From Actinomycetota bacterium (GTDB lineage Bacteria; Actinomycetota; Humimicrobiia; Humimicrobiales; Humimicrobiaceae): 5,673 nt of DNA. The position numbers and the translations under genes are program-made. Every line of letters begins with the position of its first letter. Position 1 is the first letter of the stretch. Below the pieces are notes generated by a model that saw only the letters and a list, made by a program, of their open reading frames with translations, made no database searches and had not been told where the DNA came from. Location: assembly GCA_023379515.1 (NCBI GenBank), contig JAMCQQ010000032.1, positions 1-5,673 on the forward strand, given 5' to 3'. This document shows, one piece after another, positions 5,664 through 5,673 of this stretch.

Positions 5664-5673
5664 GAATAAGATA

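Noticed and set aside
5640..5673. TGA at the helicase end read as glycine (genetic code 25 of Gracilibacteria/Absconditabacteria)
   Set aside because: The other genes run through more than 1,300 codons with no in-frame TGA and use ordinary GGN glycine codons, so recoding is unlikely.
1..5673. CRISPR array, tRNA or rRNA genes
   Set aside because: No regularly spaced repeats, and no stretch resembling a tRNA cloverleaf or conserved rRNA sequence, was seen on reading through.

Overview
The window is AT-rich DNA (by eye roughly two-thirds A+T). Its gene content and protein style point to a Candidate Phyla Radiation / Patescibacteria genome: an IS200-like RAYT transposase, a large protein of a type I associate with Parcubacteria and Microgenomates, a short RmuC, a membrane-tethered Cys-less cupredoxin, and a UvrD-like helicase carrying an in-frame 'RQAQDK' repeat insertion. 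The assignment rests on recall of family resemblance, not on a search.

Layout. Positions 1-642 (+) hold a Y1/HUH transposase of the RAYT class, probably cut at its 5' end by the window edge. It is followed by a perfect 13-bp tandem repeat ending in a small palindrome (646-677), a candidate REP-like substrate. Positions 739-2706 (-) hold a convergent gene for a 655-aa protein of unknown function with a GTGWCTAGE motif. Its last ~45 codons are clearly more GC-rich than the rest and look like a hypervariable cassette. A 55-bp divergent promoter region (2707-2761) separates it from three + strand genes: rmuC (2762-3742), a small exported or anchored cupredoxin-like protein (3803-4213), and a UvrD/PcrA-type helicase (4278-5663). 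The helicase reading frame stops after motif IV and most of the middle region, without motifs V and VI, 10 bp before the window ends.

Two patterns deserve most attention. First, three genes (the 655-aa protein, rmuC, the helicase) share the same start architecture: an extended -10 element (TGn + TANAAW), exactly six bases, then ATG, with no Shine-Dalgarno. This predicts leaderless mRNAs. The cupredoxin gene instead has a strong AGGAGGTGA site. Second, the 3' end of the 655-aa gene (about 742-880) has ~52% GC against ~35% in the adjacent 100 bp. It has a tryptophan-framed pattern with consecutive NNC codons, as expected of a diversity-generating retroelement (DGR) variable region. No reverse transcriptase or template repeat is visible here, so this remains a hypothesis.

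The genes do not form an obvious single pathway. RmuC and the helicase both belong to DNA recombination/repair, but the cupredoxin gene and a terminator lie between them, so they are probably transcribed separately.
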